Source: Gammaproteobacteria bacterium | Lineage (GTDB): Bacteria > Pseudomonadota > Gammaproteobacteria > Steroidobacterales > Steroidobacteraceae | Length of the DNA stretch: 11,169 bases | Reading direction: 5' to 3' | Assembly: GCA_005877705.1 (NCBI GenBank) | Contig: VBNY01000217.1 | Coordinates: 1-11,169 of the forward strand | Part shown: one piece after another, positions 1 to 8,968 of the stretch | How the letters are laid out: each line of letters starts with the position of its first letter | How positions within the stretch are numbered: the stretch's first letter is position 1 | The notes under the pieces: generated by a model | Database searches by the model: none | What the model saw: only the letters and a program-made list of their open reading frames with translations | Told to the model about the DNA's origin: nothing | Made by a program: the position numbers and the translations under genes

Positions 1-15
1 AAATGTGGTGAACAC

Positions 16-1227
16 GTGCTGAATCTACGGGAAGAGGCAGGCGAGGTATCCGCCGCATTGCGCCAGCGTTGGGCTGCCCCTCGCAAGCGCAAAGTCGCGC
101 TGCTTCTCCTTGCGGTTGTCCTCGTGCTCGCCGTCGTGCTGGTGAGAAACATCCAGCACAGGCACTCGGCCGCGATGCAGGGTCCGGGCGGCGGCCGGGG
201 AGGATCGAACAATCCGGTCGCGGTGACCGTCGCCACGGTCACATCCGGCGATGTTCAAGTGCGCATTCCGGCCTTGGGGACGATCACACCGCTCGCCACC
301 GTGACCGTCAAGACGCAGATCAGCGGACAGCTGCAGAAGATCGCGTTCAAGGAGGGCCAGCTCGTGCGCCAGGGGGACTTCCTGGCGCAGATAGATCCGC
401 GTCCGTACGAAGCGGCCCTCAAGCAGATCCGAGGAACCCTGCGCCGCGACCAGGCGCTGCTGGCGGACGCCAGACTGGACCTGAAGCGTTTTGAGGAGCT
501 GATCACCGAGGACTCGATCGCCCAGCAGCAGCTCGATACCCAGCGAGCCCTGGTCGAGCAGTACGAAGGGACGGTCGAGGCCGATCAGGCGCAGGTCAAT
601 ACCGCCGCGCTGAATCTCCAGTACACCCATATCGTCTCCCCGGTCACGGGACGCGTCGGCTTGAGACAGGTCGATGAAGGCAATTACGTCACTGCGGGCG
701 ATGCGAATGGGATCGTCGTCATCACTCAGCTGCAGCCGATCACGGCCATCTTTTCGGTTCCGGAAGACGATGTCTCTATGATCATGCGGCGCTTGCATGA
801 CGGCGCCACCCTGGAGGCTCAGGCGTACGACCGCACCAACAGCACCAGGGTGCTGTTTCCGAATCAGTTCGTGAACATCCAGCTGCTGGAGAATGACCTG
901 CACAACCAGGTCATCATGCCCAATGCAGCGGTCCATCGCGGCGCGCCCAACGGTGTCGTGACTACCTTCGTCTACCGCGTGAATCCCGATAGTACGGTGT
1001 CTGTGCGGCCCGTCACATTGGGTGTCGTCGATGGCGAGCGCGTCGCCGTGACTGCCGGACTCGCCGCCGGCGACGTCGTGGTCACCGAAGGCGGCGACCG
1101 ACTGCGAGACGGCGCTCCGGTGGTGCTGCCGGGAGCGACTCCGACACCCGAGAAGCTCGTGGGCGGCCAAGCGGGTCGTCCCAGCGGCGCGCACCGTTCT
1201 CGACCGCGGGTCGTCCCCAGTCAATGA
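16..1227 (+). CDS. mdtA: RND efflux membrane fusion protein (MdtA/MuxA-like) with an internal in-frame gap
   Basis: Periplasmic adaptor that would link the RND pump to the outer-membrane channel. Seen: basic N-terminus, one membrane anchor (residues 27-43, no lipobox), a Gly-rich linker (58-66), then the lipoyl/barrel-sandwich half-motif around 86-125 (TITPLATVTVKTQISGQL), an alpha-hairpin (about 130-205), the second half-motif (SPVTGRVGLRQVDEGNYV, 208-225), beta-barrel from 241, and the membrane-proximal domain (about 300-375). Odd: DRTNSTR (272-278) runs straight into VLFPNQFVN. E. coli MdtA, as I recall it, has about 32 residues here, including the conserved LDNQIDATTGT stretch, so part of the beta-barrel is missing in frame. 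The GTG at 16 is the first start in view; the frame is open to base 1, so the true start could lie upstream. It is followed after 10 bases by the pump gene. Family is sure; function is doubtful because of the gap. Confidence 0.9.
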   Translation: MLNLREEAGEVSAALRQRWAAPRKRKVALLLLAVVLVLAVVLVRNIQHRHSAAMQGPGGGRGGSNNPVAVTVATVTSGDVQVRIPALGTITPLATVTVKTQISGQLQKIAFKEGQLVRQGDFLAQIDPRPYEAALKQIRGTLRRDQALLADARLDLKRFEELITEDSIAQQQLDTQRALVEQYEGTVEADQAQVNTAALNLQYTHIVSPVTGRVGLRQVDEGNYVTAGDANGIVVITQLQPITAIFSVPEDDVSMIMRRLHDGATLEAQAYDRTNSTRVLFPNQFVNIQLLENDLHNQVIMPNAAVHRGAPNGVVTTFVYRVNPDSTVSVRPVTLGVVDGERVAVTAGLAAGDVVVTEGGDRLRDGAPVVLPGATPTPEKLVGGQAGRPSGAHRSRPRVVPSQ

Positions 1228-1232
1228 GGGGA
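1226..1232 (+). promoter_or_regulatory. Ribosome binding site of the first RND gene
   Basis: GAGGGGA overlaps the TGA stop of the fusion-protein gene and lies 5 bases before the ATG at 1238. It supports that start and suggests translational coupling within the operon. Confidence 0.6.
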
Positions 1233-1237
1233 CGCGC

Positions 1238-4230
1238 ATGAATCCGTCGCGCATCTTCATTCTGCGGCCGGTCGCGACAACCCTGCTGATGATCGCGATC
1301 CTGGTAGTCGGCCTGCTCGCGTTTGCGCAATTGCCGTTGTCGGCGCTCCCCGAGGTCGCGTACCCGACGATCGAGGTGCAGACCTTCTACCCGGGTGCGA
1401 GTCCCGAGGTCGTGACGTCGGCCATCACCGCACCGCTCGAAAAGCAGTTCGGCCAGATGCCGGGCCTGAACCAGATGTCCTCGACCAGCTCCGCCGGCGC
1501 CTCCGTGATCACTCTGCAGTTCAATCTGGCCCTGCCCATCGATGTTGCCGAGCAGGAAGTGCAGGCGGCGATCAGCGCGGCACAGAACCTTCTGCCGCAG
1601 GATCTGCCGGCACCGCCGATCTATGCCAAGGTCAATCCCGCCGACGCGCCGGTCCTCACTCTCGGCATCACCTCGAAGGTCATGCCCCTGACGGCGGTGG
1701 AGGATCTGGCGGACACGCGCATCGCGCAGAAGATCTCTCAGCTGAAGGGCGTCGGGGTAGTCAGTATCAGCGGCGGCCAGCGCCCCGCGGTCCGAGTGGT
1801 GGTGAATCCCCGTGCACTGGCCGCATACGGGCTGAACCTCGACGATCTGCGCACCACCATCAACGTGGCGAATCAGAATGGACCCAAGGGCACGCTCGAC
1901 GGTCCTACGCGTGCATACACGATCAATACCAACGACCAGCTCAGGAGCGCCGCTGAGTACGGCAACATCGTCATCGCATATCGCAACGGCGCCCCCGTGC
2001 GCCTGCGGGACATCGCCAGCCTCGTCTCCAGTGCCGAGAACACCAAGCTCGGCGGCTGGATGAACACCATCCCCGCCCTGATTCTGAACGTTCAGCGCCA
2101 GCCGGGCGCCAACGTCGTCGACGTCGTCGACCGAGTCCACGCGCTGCTGCCGATGCTGAAGGCGTCCTTGCCCGCCGGTGTCGACGTCTCAATCCTCACC
2201 GACCGCACCACGACGATCAGGGCCTCGATCAGAGATGTCGAATTCGAGCTCATCCTCGCGGTCGCACTCGTCGTGCTCGGCACGTTCGCGGTGATGTATC
2301 TCGCCAACTTCAGCCTCAACAATCTCTCGCTGATGGCCCTGACGATCGCGACCGGTTTCGTCGTCGATGATGCCATCGTGATGATCGAGAACATCGCGCG
2401 CTACATCGAGCGTGGCGACCGACCGCTCGATGCCGCCCTGAAAGGAGCCGGACAAATCGGCTTCACCATCATCTCACTCACCGTCTCCCTCATCGCAGTA
2501 CTGATTCCGCTGCTGTTCATGCAGGATGTGGTGGGGCGGCTGTTCCGTGAATTTGCGGTGACGCTCGCCGTCACGATTCTGATCTCGGCGGTCGTGTCGC
2601 TGACCCTGGTGCCCATGCTGTGCGCCAAACTCCTCAAGCACCGTTCGCCGCAGGATCCCCGATCAAGACGTGCTGGGGACTGGTTGTCGGCGCTCATCGC
2701 CTGGTATGGCCGCAGACTCACCTGGGTGCTCGATCATCAGCGCATGACGCTGTATGTGGCGATCGCGACGCTGGCGGTCACTGCGCTGCTGTACGTGCTC
2801 ATTCCGAAGGGCTTCTTCCCCGACCAGGACACCGGTCTCATTCAGGGGGTCTCGGAGGCGACCGAGGCGGTCTCCTACGCAGCGATGGCTGAGCGCCAAC
2901 AGGCGCTGGCGGCCGCCATTCTCACCGATCGGGATGTCGAGAGCCTGTCCTCGTTCATCGGCGTGGACGGCAACAACGTAACCTTGAACAGCGGGCGGTT
3001 TCTGATCAACTTGAAGCCCCGCAGCGCGCGCACCGCAACCGCCACCGAGATCATCCGCCGCCTGCGGACCGAAACGGCCGATGTTGCGGGCATCACGCTC
3101 TACATGCAGCCGGTTCAGGATTTGACGGTGGAGGATCGTGTCAGCCGCACGCAATATCAGTACAGCCTGGAAGAGCTCTTCGTCGACTGCCCGAGCTCGC
3201 GGACGTGGTCAGCAACCAGGAGGACAATGGCCTTGCCGCTTACGTCACGATCGACCGCGACAGCGCCGCGCGACTCGGCATCAGCGTGGGCACCGTGGAC
3301 AATGCGCTCTACGATGCATTCGGACAGCGGATCGTCTCCACGATCTTCACGCAATCGAATCAGTACCGAGTCATACTCGAAGCGGATCCGTCGTTGTACC
3401 GCTCGGTGGACTCGCTCGCCTCCTTGTACGTGCCCTCCGCCGCCGGCGGACAGGTGCCGCTCTCGGCGATCGCCCGGGTCAGCGTGGAGTCGCGCCCGCT
3501 GCTCATCAATCATCTCGCGCAGTTTCCGGCTACCACGGTGTCATTCAATCTGGCCGCCGCGACCTCGCTCGGCGCGGCCGTCACTGCGATCGAAAACGCG
3601 CAGCGCAATATCGGCATACCTGAGAGTATTCGCACGACCTTTCAGGGCGCGGCGCTCGCGTTTCGCAACAACTTGACGAACGAGCTGCTGTTGCTGGCTG
3701 CCGCCGTGCTCGTCATGTACATCGTGCTCGGCGTGCTGTATGAGAGCTTCATCCATCCCGTCACGATTCTCTCGACGCTGCCGTCGGCCGGCATCGGAGC
3801 GCTGTTCGCGCTCATTCTGGCGGCGGACGACCTGACCATCATTGCGCTCATCGGCATCATCCTCCTCATCGGCATCGTGAAGAAGAATGCGATCCTCATG
3901 ATCGACTTCGCCATCGATGCCGAGCGCACCGAGGGGCTGTCCGCGCGCGAGGCCATCTATCAGGCGTGCCTGCTGAGATTCCGGCCGATTCTCATGACGA
4001 CGGTGGCCGCGATATTTGCGGCGCTGCCCTTGATGTTCGGCACCGGCACGGGCTCCGAACTGCGCCATCCGCTCGGCGTGAGCATCGTAGGCGGTCTGCT
4101 GCTGAGTCAGGTCTTGACACTGTTCACCACGCCGGTCATCTACCTCGCGTTCGACCGCCTAGCCAAGCGCATGCGCGGAGCCGCACCGGCCGAGCCAGGC
4201 ACGGGTGACCTGGCGGACATGCCGGCGTGA
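1238..4230 (+). pseudogene. mdtB: RND efflux pump subunit (MdtB/MuxB-like), broken by an internal deletion and a frameshift
   Basis: Inner-membrane proton/drug antiporter of the HAE1 RND family. The N-terminal part lies in the frame starting at 1238; the C-terminal part continues in the +2 frame (codons from about 3175 to the TGA at 4228-4230). Seen: start MNPSRIFILRPVATTLLM, GFVVDDAIVMIEN with the TM4 proton-relay pair D377-D378, IPKGFFP, QYQYSL, then in the new frame LPELADVVSNQEDNGL and LLIGIVKKNAILMIDF with the TM10 lysines. Two lesions: (a) about 24 residues are missing in frame near base 2275, joining the first half of TM2 to the last half of TM3; (b) about 46 bases are missing near 3170-3174, shifting the frame. 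Adding back about 72 and 46 bases gives about 1036 codons, close to E. coli MdtB (about 1040). The old frame would run on to 3676 as nonsense. Assembly error is the alternative to true decay. Confidence 0.88.
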
Positions 4231-7200
4231 ACATTTCGGCGCCGTTCATCGCCAGACCGGTGGCGACGACACTGCTGACGCTCGGTGTCGCGCTCGCCGG
4301 CGCCGCGGCCTTCACGCTTCTGCCGGTGGCGCCGCTGCCGCAGATAGAGGCGCCGGCCATTTTCGTGTCGGCATCGCTCCCCGGAGCGAGCCCGGAAGTC
4401 ATGGCGAGCAGCGTGGCGACACCGCTCGAGCGGCACCTCGGCGCCATCGCCGACGTCGATGACATGACCTCATCGAGCAGCGTGGGCTCGGCGAATATCC
4501 AGCTCACCTTCGGAATCGATCGCAACATCGAGGGAGCCGCGCGCGACGTGCAGGCGGCGATCGTCGCGGCGCATGCCGACCTGCCCTCCTCGCTGACGCG
4601 CAATCCCTCCTATCACAAGCTCAACACCGCGATGTTTCCCGTCCTGTCCATCGCGATGACCTCCGATGTGCTCACGCAAGGCCAGATATTCGACGCGGCG
4701 GATGCCGTGATCTCTCAGCGCCTGTCGCAAATCAAAGGCGTGGGCGGAGTGAATGTGAACGGCAGCGCGCTGCCCGCGGTGCGGGTCGAGATTAATCCGC
4801 TCGCGCTGTCGAAATACGGTATCGGGCTGCAGGACGTCCGTGCGGCCATCTCCAATGCGAACGCCAATGCGCCCAAGGGCGCGATCGAGTCGGACCGGCT
4901 GCACTATCAGATCTATACCAACGACAATGCCCGGGACGCGCCGCCGTATCGCAACCTGATCATCGCAAACCGCAGCGGCTCGGTGGTGCGGCTGGGTGAT
5001 GTCGCCGCCGTGACCGACATGGAGGATGGCGCCACCGAGAACATCCGCACGTACGGCCTGTACAACGGCAAGGCGGCGGTTTCCGTCTACGTTTTTCAGC
5101 AACCCGGAGCCAACATCATCGCGGTAGTCGACGCCGTCAAAGCCGAGCTGCCGCTGCTGAAGGCTGCGATCGACCCGAAGATCGACCTGGTGGTCACCTT
5201 CGACCGGTCGCTGACGATCCGCGCATCGCTGCGCCAGATCGAGCAGACGCTGCTGTTGGCGGTGGCGATGGTGATCCTGGTCGTCTACATGTTCCTGCAC
5301 AGTTACCGTGCCGCCTTCATCCCGGCGGTGGTGGTTCCGGTGTCGCTGACCGGGACCTTCGGGGCGATGTATCTGCTCGACTACAGCCTCGACAACTTCT
5401 CGCTGATGGCGCTCACGATCGCCACCGGTTTCGTGGTCGATGATGCCATCGTGGTCATGGAAAACACGACCCGGCACATCGAAGCGGGAATGACCCGCAT
5501 GCAGGCCGCCCTGCGCGGCGCGCGCGAAGTGGGCTTCACCGTGTTGTCCATGAGTCTGTCGTTGATCGCGGTGTTCATCCCCTTCGAGCTCGCCGGGGGA
5601 CTGGTGGGCAAGCTGTTCCGGGAGTTCACCACGACCTTGTCGGTGGCCATCCTGATCTCGCTCGCCATTTCATTGACGGCGACTCCGATGATGTGCGCCC
5701 GGCTGCTCGGTCGCGGCCGGGAGCGCCCATCGACCCCGTTCGGACAGGCTTTTGAGCGCCGCTTCCAGAGTTTGCGCCGCGGCTACGAGAGCACCTTGGA
5801 TTGGGCCTTGCATCATCCGCGGTTGATGCTGCTCAGCCTGCTGGCGACGATCGGCCTGAACGTTTATCTGTATGTCGTCATTCCGAAGGGTTTCTTTCCG
5901 CAACAGGACACCGGCCAGATATGGGGAGGCGTTCGCGGGGATGCGTTCTCGTCCTTTCAGCTGATGAAGGGCAAGCTGCAACAGGTCGCGCGCATCATCC
6001 AGCAGGATCCTGCGGTTCAGAGCGTGGTGGGAACGGTGGGCGGCGGCGGGTTTGGACCTCACGGCGGCGCAGCGAGCGCCAGCGTCGGTGTGACGCTCAA
6101 ACCCAGGGCGCAGCGCAGCGCCTCGGCGGACCAGGTCATCGAGCGGCTCAGACCCGAGCTCGCGAGCGTTACCGGGGTTGCCACCTACCTGCAGGCCGCG
6201 CAGGACATCGGCGGCGGCGGCGGGCGCTCCGCCAACTCGGAATATCAGTACACGCTGCTCGGTGACGACTTGAACGAGTTGCGCAGCTGGTCGCAGAAAC
6301 TGCGCCTCGCGCTCCAGGACGTCCCGGAAGTCACCGACGTGGACACGGACTTGCAACCCGGAGGGCTCGAGGCCGATTTGATCGTCGACCGGGACAGCGC
6401 GGCGCGACTCGGGCTCACGGAGAGTCAGATCGACAATGCGCTGGGGGACGGCTTCGCCCAGGCGCAGGTCTCGACCATCTACAATCCCTTCAGTCCGCAG
6501 CAGTACCACGTGGTCATGGAGGTCGCGCCGGAGTTCTGGCAGAGCCCGCAGGTCCTCAAGGAACTGTATGTCAGCACTTCCGGCGGCGCAGTGAGCGGCA
6601 CTCAGGCGACGCAGGCACTGGCCGGTACCACCCGATTCAAAACCGCGGCCCCTAGCAGCGCCGCCGTGGCGCAGGACGCGGCGCGCAACTTGGCCGCGAA
6701 CTCTCTTGCGAATGCGGGGCGCGGCAATACCTCGACCGGCTCGGCAGTGAGCGTGAGCCGGGAAACGGTCGTGCCGTTCTCGGCCTTCAGTCACTTCTCC
6801 ACCAGCACGACACCGGTGAGTGTGAATCACACCGGAACTTCCGTATCCACCTCCATTGCGTTCAATCTGCCCGAAGGCGAATCCCTCGGCACGGCGCTCG
6901 CGGCGATCGACCGCACCATGAACCGGATTCACGTGCCGGTGAGCATTCGCGGCGGCTCCTACGGCACCGCGCGCCTGTTTCAACAAAACGCGAGCAGCCA
7001 GCCGCTGATGCTCGCGGCGGCATTGCTCGCGATCTACGTGGTCCTGGGGATGCTCTATGAAAGCTACAGCCAGCCGCTCACCATCATCTCGACCCTGCCC
7101 TCCGCCGGAGTCGGAGCGCTGCTCGCCTTGATGGTGACCGACACCGAGTTCAGTCTCATCGCCTTTCTGGGCATTCTGCTGCTGATCGGCATCGTCAAGA

Positions 7201-7538
7201 AGAATGCCATCATGATGGTCGACTTTGCTCTCGATGCCGAGCGCACCCTCGGGCTCGATCCACGCGCCGCGATCGCTCGCGCCTGCTCGCTGCGCTTCCG
7301 GCCGATCATGATGACGACCTGTGCGGCGATTGCGGGCGCTCTGCCGCTGGCGCTCGCCTCCGGCGACGGTACCGAGATGCGCCGACCCTTAGGGATCTCG
7401 ATCGTTGGCGGCCTGGTCGTGAGCCAGCTCCTGACGCTGTACACGACGCCTGTTGTCTATCTGTACGTGCATCGTTTTTGGAGCCGAGGAAAACGCCGCA
7501 CAGAGATTCCGCCGGCTGCGCTCGAGGCGCGCGGATGA
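4227..7538 (+). CDS. mdtC: RND efflux pump subunit (MdtC/MuxC-like), apparently intact, with a 60-residue insertion
   Basis: Second RND subunit, normally partner of MdtB/MuxB in a mixed trimer. The GTG start at 4227 overlaps the previous stop by 4 bases (GTGA), implying coupled translation. 1103 residues; E. coli MdtC has about 1025. Seen: TM1 near residues 10-30 (RPVATTLLTLGVALAG), SASLPGASPEVMASSVATPL, GFVVDDAIVVMEN with D405-D406 of the proton relay, IPKGFFPQQDTG, YQYTLLGDD, and LLIGIVKKNAIMMVDFALDA with K991-K992. All domains expected from MdtC align in order without gaps. The extra length is mostly an Ala/Ser/Thr/Asn-rich stretch at about 788-847, between LYVSTSGG and VPFSAF in the second large periplasmic loop. 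I recall similar inserts in some high-GC proteobacterial homologues. Essential residues are present, so it should be competent if it can work without an intact MdtB partner. Confidence 0.95.
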   Translation: MNISAPFIARPVATTLLTLGVALAGAAAFTLLPVAPLPQIEAPAIFVSASLPGASPEVMASSVATPLERHLGAIADVDDMTSSSSVGSANIQLTFGIDRNIEGAARDVQAAIVAAHADLPSSLTRNPSYHKLNTAMFPVLSIAMTSDVLTQGQIFDAADAVISQRLSQIKGVGGVNVNGSALPAVRVEINPLALSKYGIGLQDVRAAISNANANAPKGAIESDRLHYQIYTNDNARDAPPYRNLIIANRSGSVVRLGDVAAVTDMEDGATENIRTYGLYNGKAAVSVYVFQQPGANIIAVVDAVKAELPLLKAAIDPKIDLVVTFDRSLTIRASLRQIEQTLLLAVAMVILVVYMFLHSYRAAFIPAVVVPVSLTGTFGAMYLLDYSLDNFSLMALTIATGFVVDDAIVVMENTTRHIEAGMTRMQAALRGAREVGFTVLSMSLSLIAVFIPFELAGGLVGKLFREFTTTLSVAILISLAISLTATPMMCARLLGRGRERPSTPFGQAFERRFQSLRRGYESTLDWALHHPRLMLLSLLATIGLNVYLYVVIPKGFFPQQDTGQIWGGVRGDAFSSFQLMKGKLQQVARIIQQDPAVQSVVGTVGGGGFGPHGGAASASVGVTLKPRAQRSASADQVIERLRPELASVTGVATYLQAAQDIGGGGGRSANSEYQYTLLGDDLNELRSWSQKLRLALQDVPEVTDVDTDLQPGGLEADLIVDRDSAARLGLTESQIDNALGDGFAQAQVSTIYNPFSPQQYHVVMEVAPEFWQSPQVLKELYVSTSGGAVSGTQATQALAGTTRFKTAAPSSAAVAQDAARNLAANSLANAGRGNTSTGSAVSVSRETVVPFSAFSHFSTSTTPVSVNHTGTSVSTSIAFNLPEGESLGTALAAIDRTMNRIHVPVSIRGGSYGTARLFQQNASSQPLMLAAALLAIYVVLGMLYESYSQPLTIISTLPSAGVGALLALMVTDTEFSLIAFLGILLLIGIVKKNAIMMVDFALDAERTLGLDPRAAIARACSLRFRPIMMTTCAAIAGALPLALASGDGTEMRRPLGISIVGGLVVSQLLTLYTTPVVYLYVHRFWSRGKRRTEIPPAALEARG

Positions 7539-8929
7539 GGCACTTGCTTCGCGGGGCGGTCCTCGCCATGGCACTTGCAATCGTCACCGCGTGCGCCGTG
7601 GGCCCCCACTACAGGCGTCCCCAGTTCGACGCCACGGCGAGCTACAAGGAGCAGGACGGCTGGAAGCCCAGTGAGCCGGGCGAAGCCGGCAGCAGCGGCC
7701 CCTGGTGGCGGATCTTCAACGACGAGGCGCTGGATGAGCTCGAACGACAGATCGACATTTCGAACGAGAATGTCAAGGCGGCGGCGGCCGCCTTCGAGGA
7801 GGCTCAGGCGCTTGTCAGCCAGGCGCGGGCGGGGTTCTGGCCGCTCGTCTCCGCTACCGGGAGCCGCCAACGCACCGTGATGGGCAGTGCACCACCGCAC
7901 ACCACCAACCGTGCCGGAGTCGCGGCCAACTGGGACTTGGACATTTGGGGTCAGATTCGCCGCTCGACCGAGAGCCGCCGGGCCTCCGCGCAAGCGAGCG
8001 CTGCCGCCCTCGCCGCAGCCCGATTATCCGCCCAGGCCGCGCTGGCCTCGGATTACTTCGAGTTGCGCGCTCAGGACCAACTGCAGACCCTGCTGAGCGA
8101 CATCGTGGCAGCTCAAGAGCGTTCCCTGAAAATCGCCGAGAATCGCTATCGCGTCGGAGTGGCGGCCAAGGCCGACGTCGTGAGCGCGCAGACGCAGCTG
8201 CTCTCGAGTCAGGCTCAGCAGGTCAACGCGAAGATCCAGCGGGCGGTACTCGAGCACGCCATAGCTGTCTTGCTCGGACAGCAGCCCGCGGCGTTCTCCG
8301 TGCAGGCTGCAACGATGAGATCAGACGTTCCAACCGTGCCTCCCGGACTGCCATCGACACTCCTCGAACGCCGACCCGACATTGCGGAGGCCGAACGCAG
8401 GGTGGCCGCGGCCAACGCCCAGATCGGCGTCGCCCGCTCGGCTTTCTTCCCGAGCCTGACGCTGTCCGGCTCGGACGACTACACAGGCGGCACCCTAGCC
8501 AAATTGATCAGGACATCGAATCGCGTCTGGTCCTTCGGCCCGGCGCTCGCGCAGACCGTGTTCGACGGCGGGTTGCGCCGCGCACAGGCAGCTCAGGCGC
8601 GGGCCGCCTACGAGCTCAGCGTGGACACCTATCGGCAGACGGTTCTGGCCGGCTTCGAGCAGGTCGAGGACGAGCTCGTCACTTTGCGCGTGCTCGAGCA
8701 GCAGGCGTCGATCGAGGATGCGGCGGTCAAGGCAGCTCGGGAAGCCGAGAACCTCACGCTCAATCAGTACAAGGCAGGGACGGTGCCCTATAGCAGCGTC
8801 ATCGCCGCTCAGACGACGAGGTTGAACACCGAGGAGACCGCACTGACCGTGTTAGTGGATCGCCTGACGGCGAGCGTTGCGATGATTGAAGCCGTCGGCG
8901 GCGGGTGGAACGCCTCGCAGCTGCGGTGA
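7535..8929 (+). CDS. Outer-membrane efflux lipoprotein, NodT family (OpmB-like channel)
   Basis: TolC-fold channel that completes the tripartite pump. The ATG at 7535 overlaps the preceding TGA by 4 bases (ATGA). This start gives a proper lipoprotein signal, MRHLLRGAVLAMALAIVTAC, with a lipobox ending at Cys20 followed by AVGPHY, the usual NodT-family beginning; an upstream in-frame start at 7478 would bury the signal and lies inside the RND gene, so I reject it. 464 residues, normal for the family. Seen: PWWRIFNDEALDELE, WDLDIWGQIRRS, YFELRAQDQLQTLL, LLERRPDIAEAERRV, FFPSLTLSG (about residue 304), TVFDGGLRRAQ (about 343) and a C-terminal helix ending in GGGWNASQLR. The two outer-membrane efflux repeats are both complete and no gap is visible, unlike the first two genes of the operon. 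Last gene of the operon; a separate promoter follows. Confidence 0.95.
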   Translation: MRHLLRGAVLAMALAIVTACAVGPHYRRPQFDATASYKEQDGWKPSEPGEAGSSGPWWRIFNDEALDELERQIDISNENVKAAAAAFEEAQALVSQARAGFWPLVSATGSRQRTVMGSAPPHTTNRAGVAANWDLDIWGQIRRSTESRRASAQASAAALAAARLSAQAALASDYFELRAQDQLQTLLSDIVAAQERSLKIAENRYRVGVAAKADVVSAQTQLLSSQAQQVNAKIQRAVLEHAIAVLLGQQPAAFSVQAATMRSDVPTVPPGLPSTLLERRPDIAEAERRVAAANAQIGVARSAFFPSLTLSGSDDYTGGTLAKLIRTSNRVWSFGPALAQTVFDGGLRRAQAAQARAAYELSVDTYRQTVLAGFEQVEDELVTLRVLEQQASIEDAAVKAAREAENLTLNQYKAGTVPYSSVIAAQTTRLNTEETALTVLVDRLTASVAMIEAVGGGWNASQLR

Positions 8930-8962
8930 TCGAAGGCGCGGCAAAGTCGATCAAGGATTTTT
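8927..8962 (+). terminator. Possible weak terminator at the end of the efflux operon
   Basis: A perfect 7-base inverted repeat, TGATCGA (8927-8933) and TCGATCA (8947-8953), begins on the stop codon of the channel gene and has a 13-base loop. After four more bases comes a run of five T (8958-8962). The stem is AT-balanced and the T-run is not adjacent, so this would be a weak intrinsic terminator at best. Its right arm shares three bases with the next inverted repeat. Confidence 0.3.
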
Positions 8963-8968
8963 CCTTGA
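8951..8968. promoter_or_regulatory. Perfect inverted repeat over the -35 box, candidate antitoxin operator
   Basis: TCAAGGA (8951-8957), TTTT, TCCTTGA (8962-8968): seven perfect pairs. The right arm overlaps the -35 hexamer at 8965-8970. Antitoxins of this kind usually repress their own operon by binding palindromes in the promoter, so this is the natural candidate site. The sequence shows the repeat; its role is inferred. Confidence 0.45.

Noticed and set aside
25..1260. Long open frame of 411 codons on the minus strand
   Set aside because: Antisense to the fusion-protein gene; composition is rich in Arg, Asp and His with no recognisable domain, as expected from high-GC codon bias on the real strand.
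1082..2140. Minus-strand frame of 352 codons spanning the fusion-protein/RND junction
   Set aside because: Crosses two clearly real genes on the other strand and is Asp/Arg/Gly-rich low-complexity sequence.
3160..3210. Programmed ribosomal frameshift in the first RND gene
   Set aside because: No slippery heptamer is visible and about 15 residues are missing at the junction, so deletion explains it better.
3138..3623. Plus-strand frame of 161 codons inside the first RND gene
   Set aside because: Third frame, out of step with both recognisable RND segments; no domain.
5670..6986. Long open frame of 438 codons on the minus strand
   Set aside because: Fully antisense to the well-conserved second RND gene, with no family likeness and no plausible start context.
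7478..7534. Upstream start for the outer-membrane channel gene
   Set aside because: It would put 19 charged residues before the lipoprotein signal; ATG 7535 with the ATGA overlap gives a proper lipobox at Cys20.
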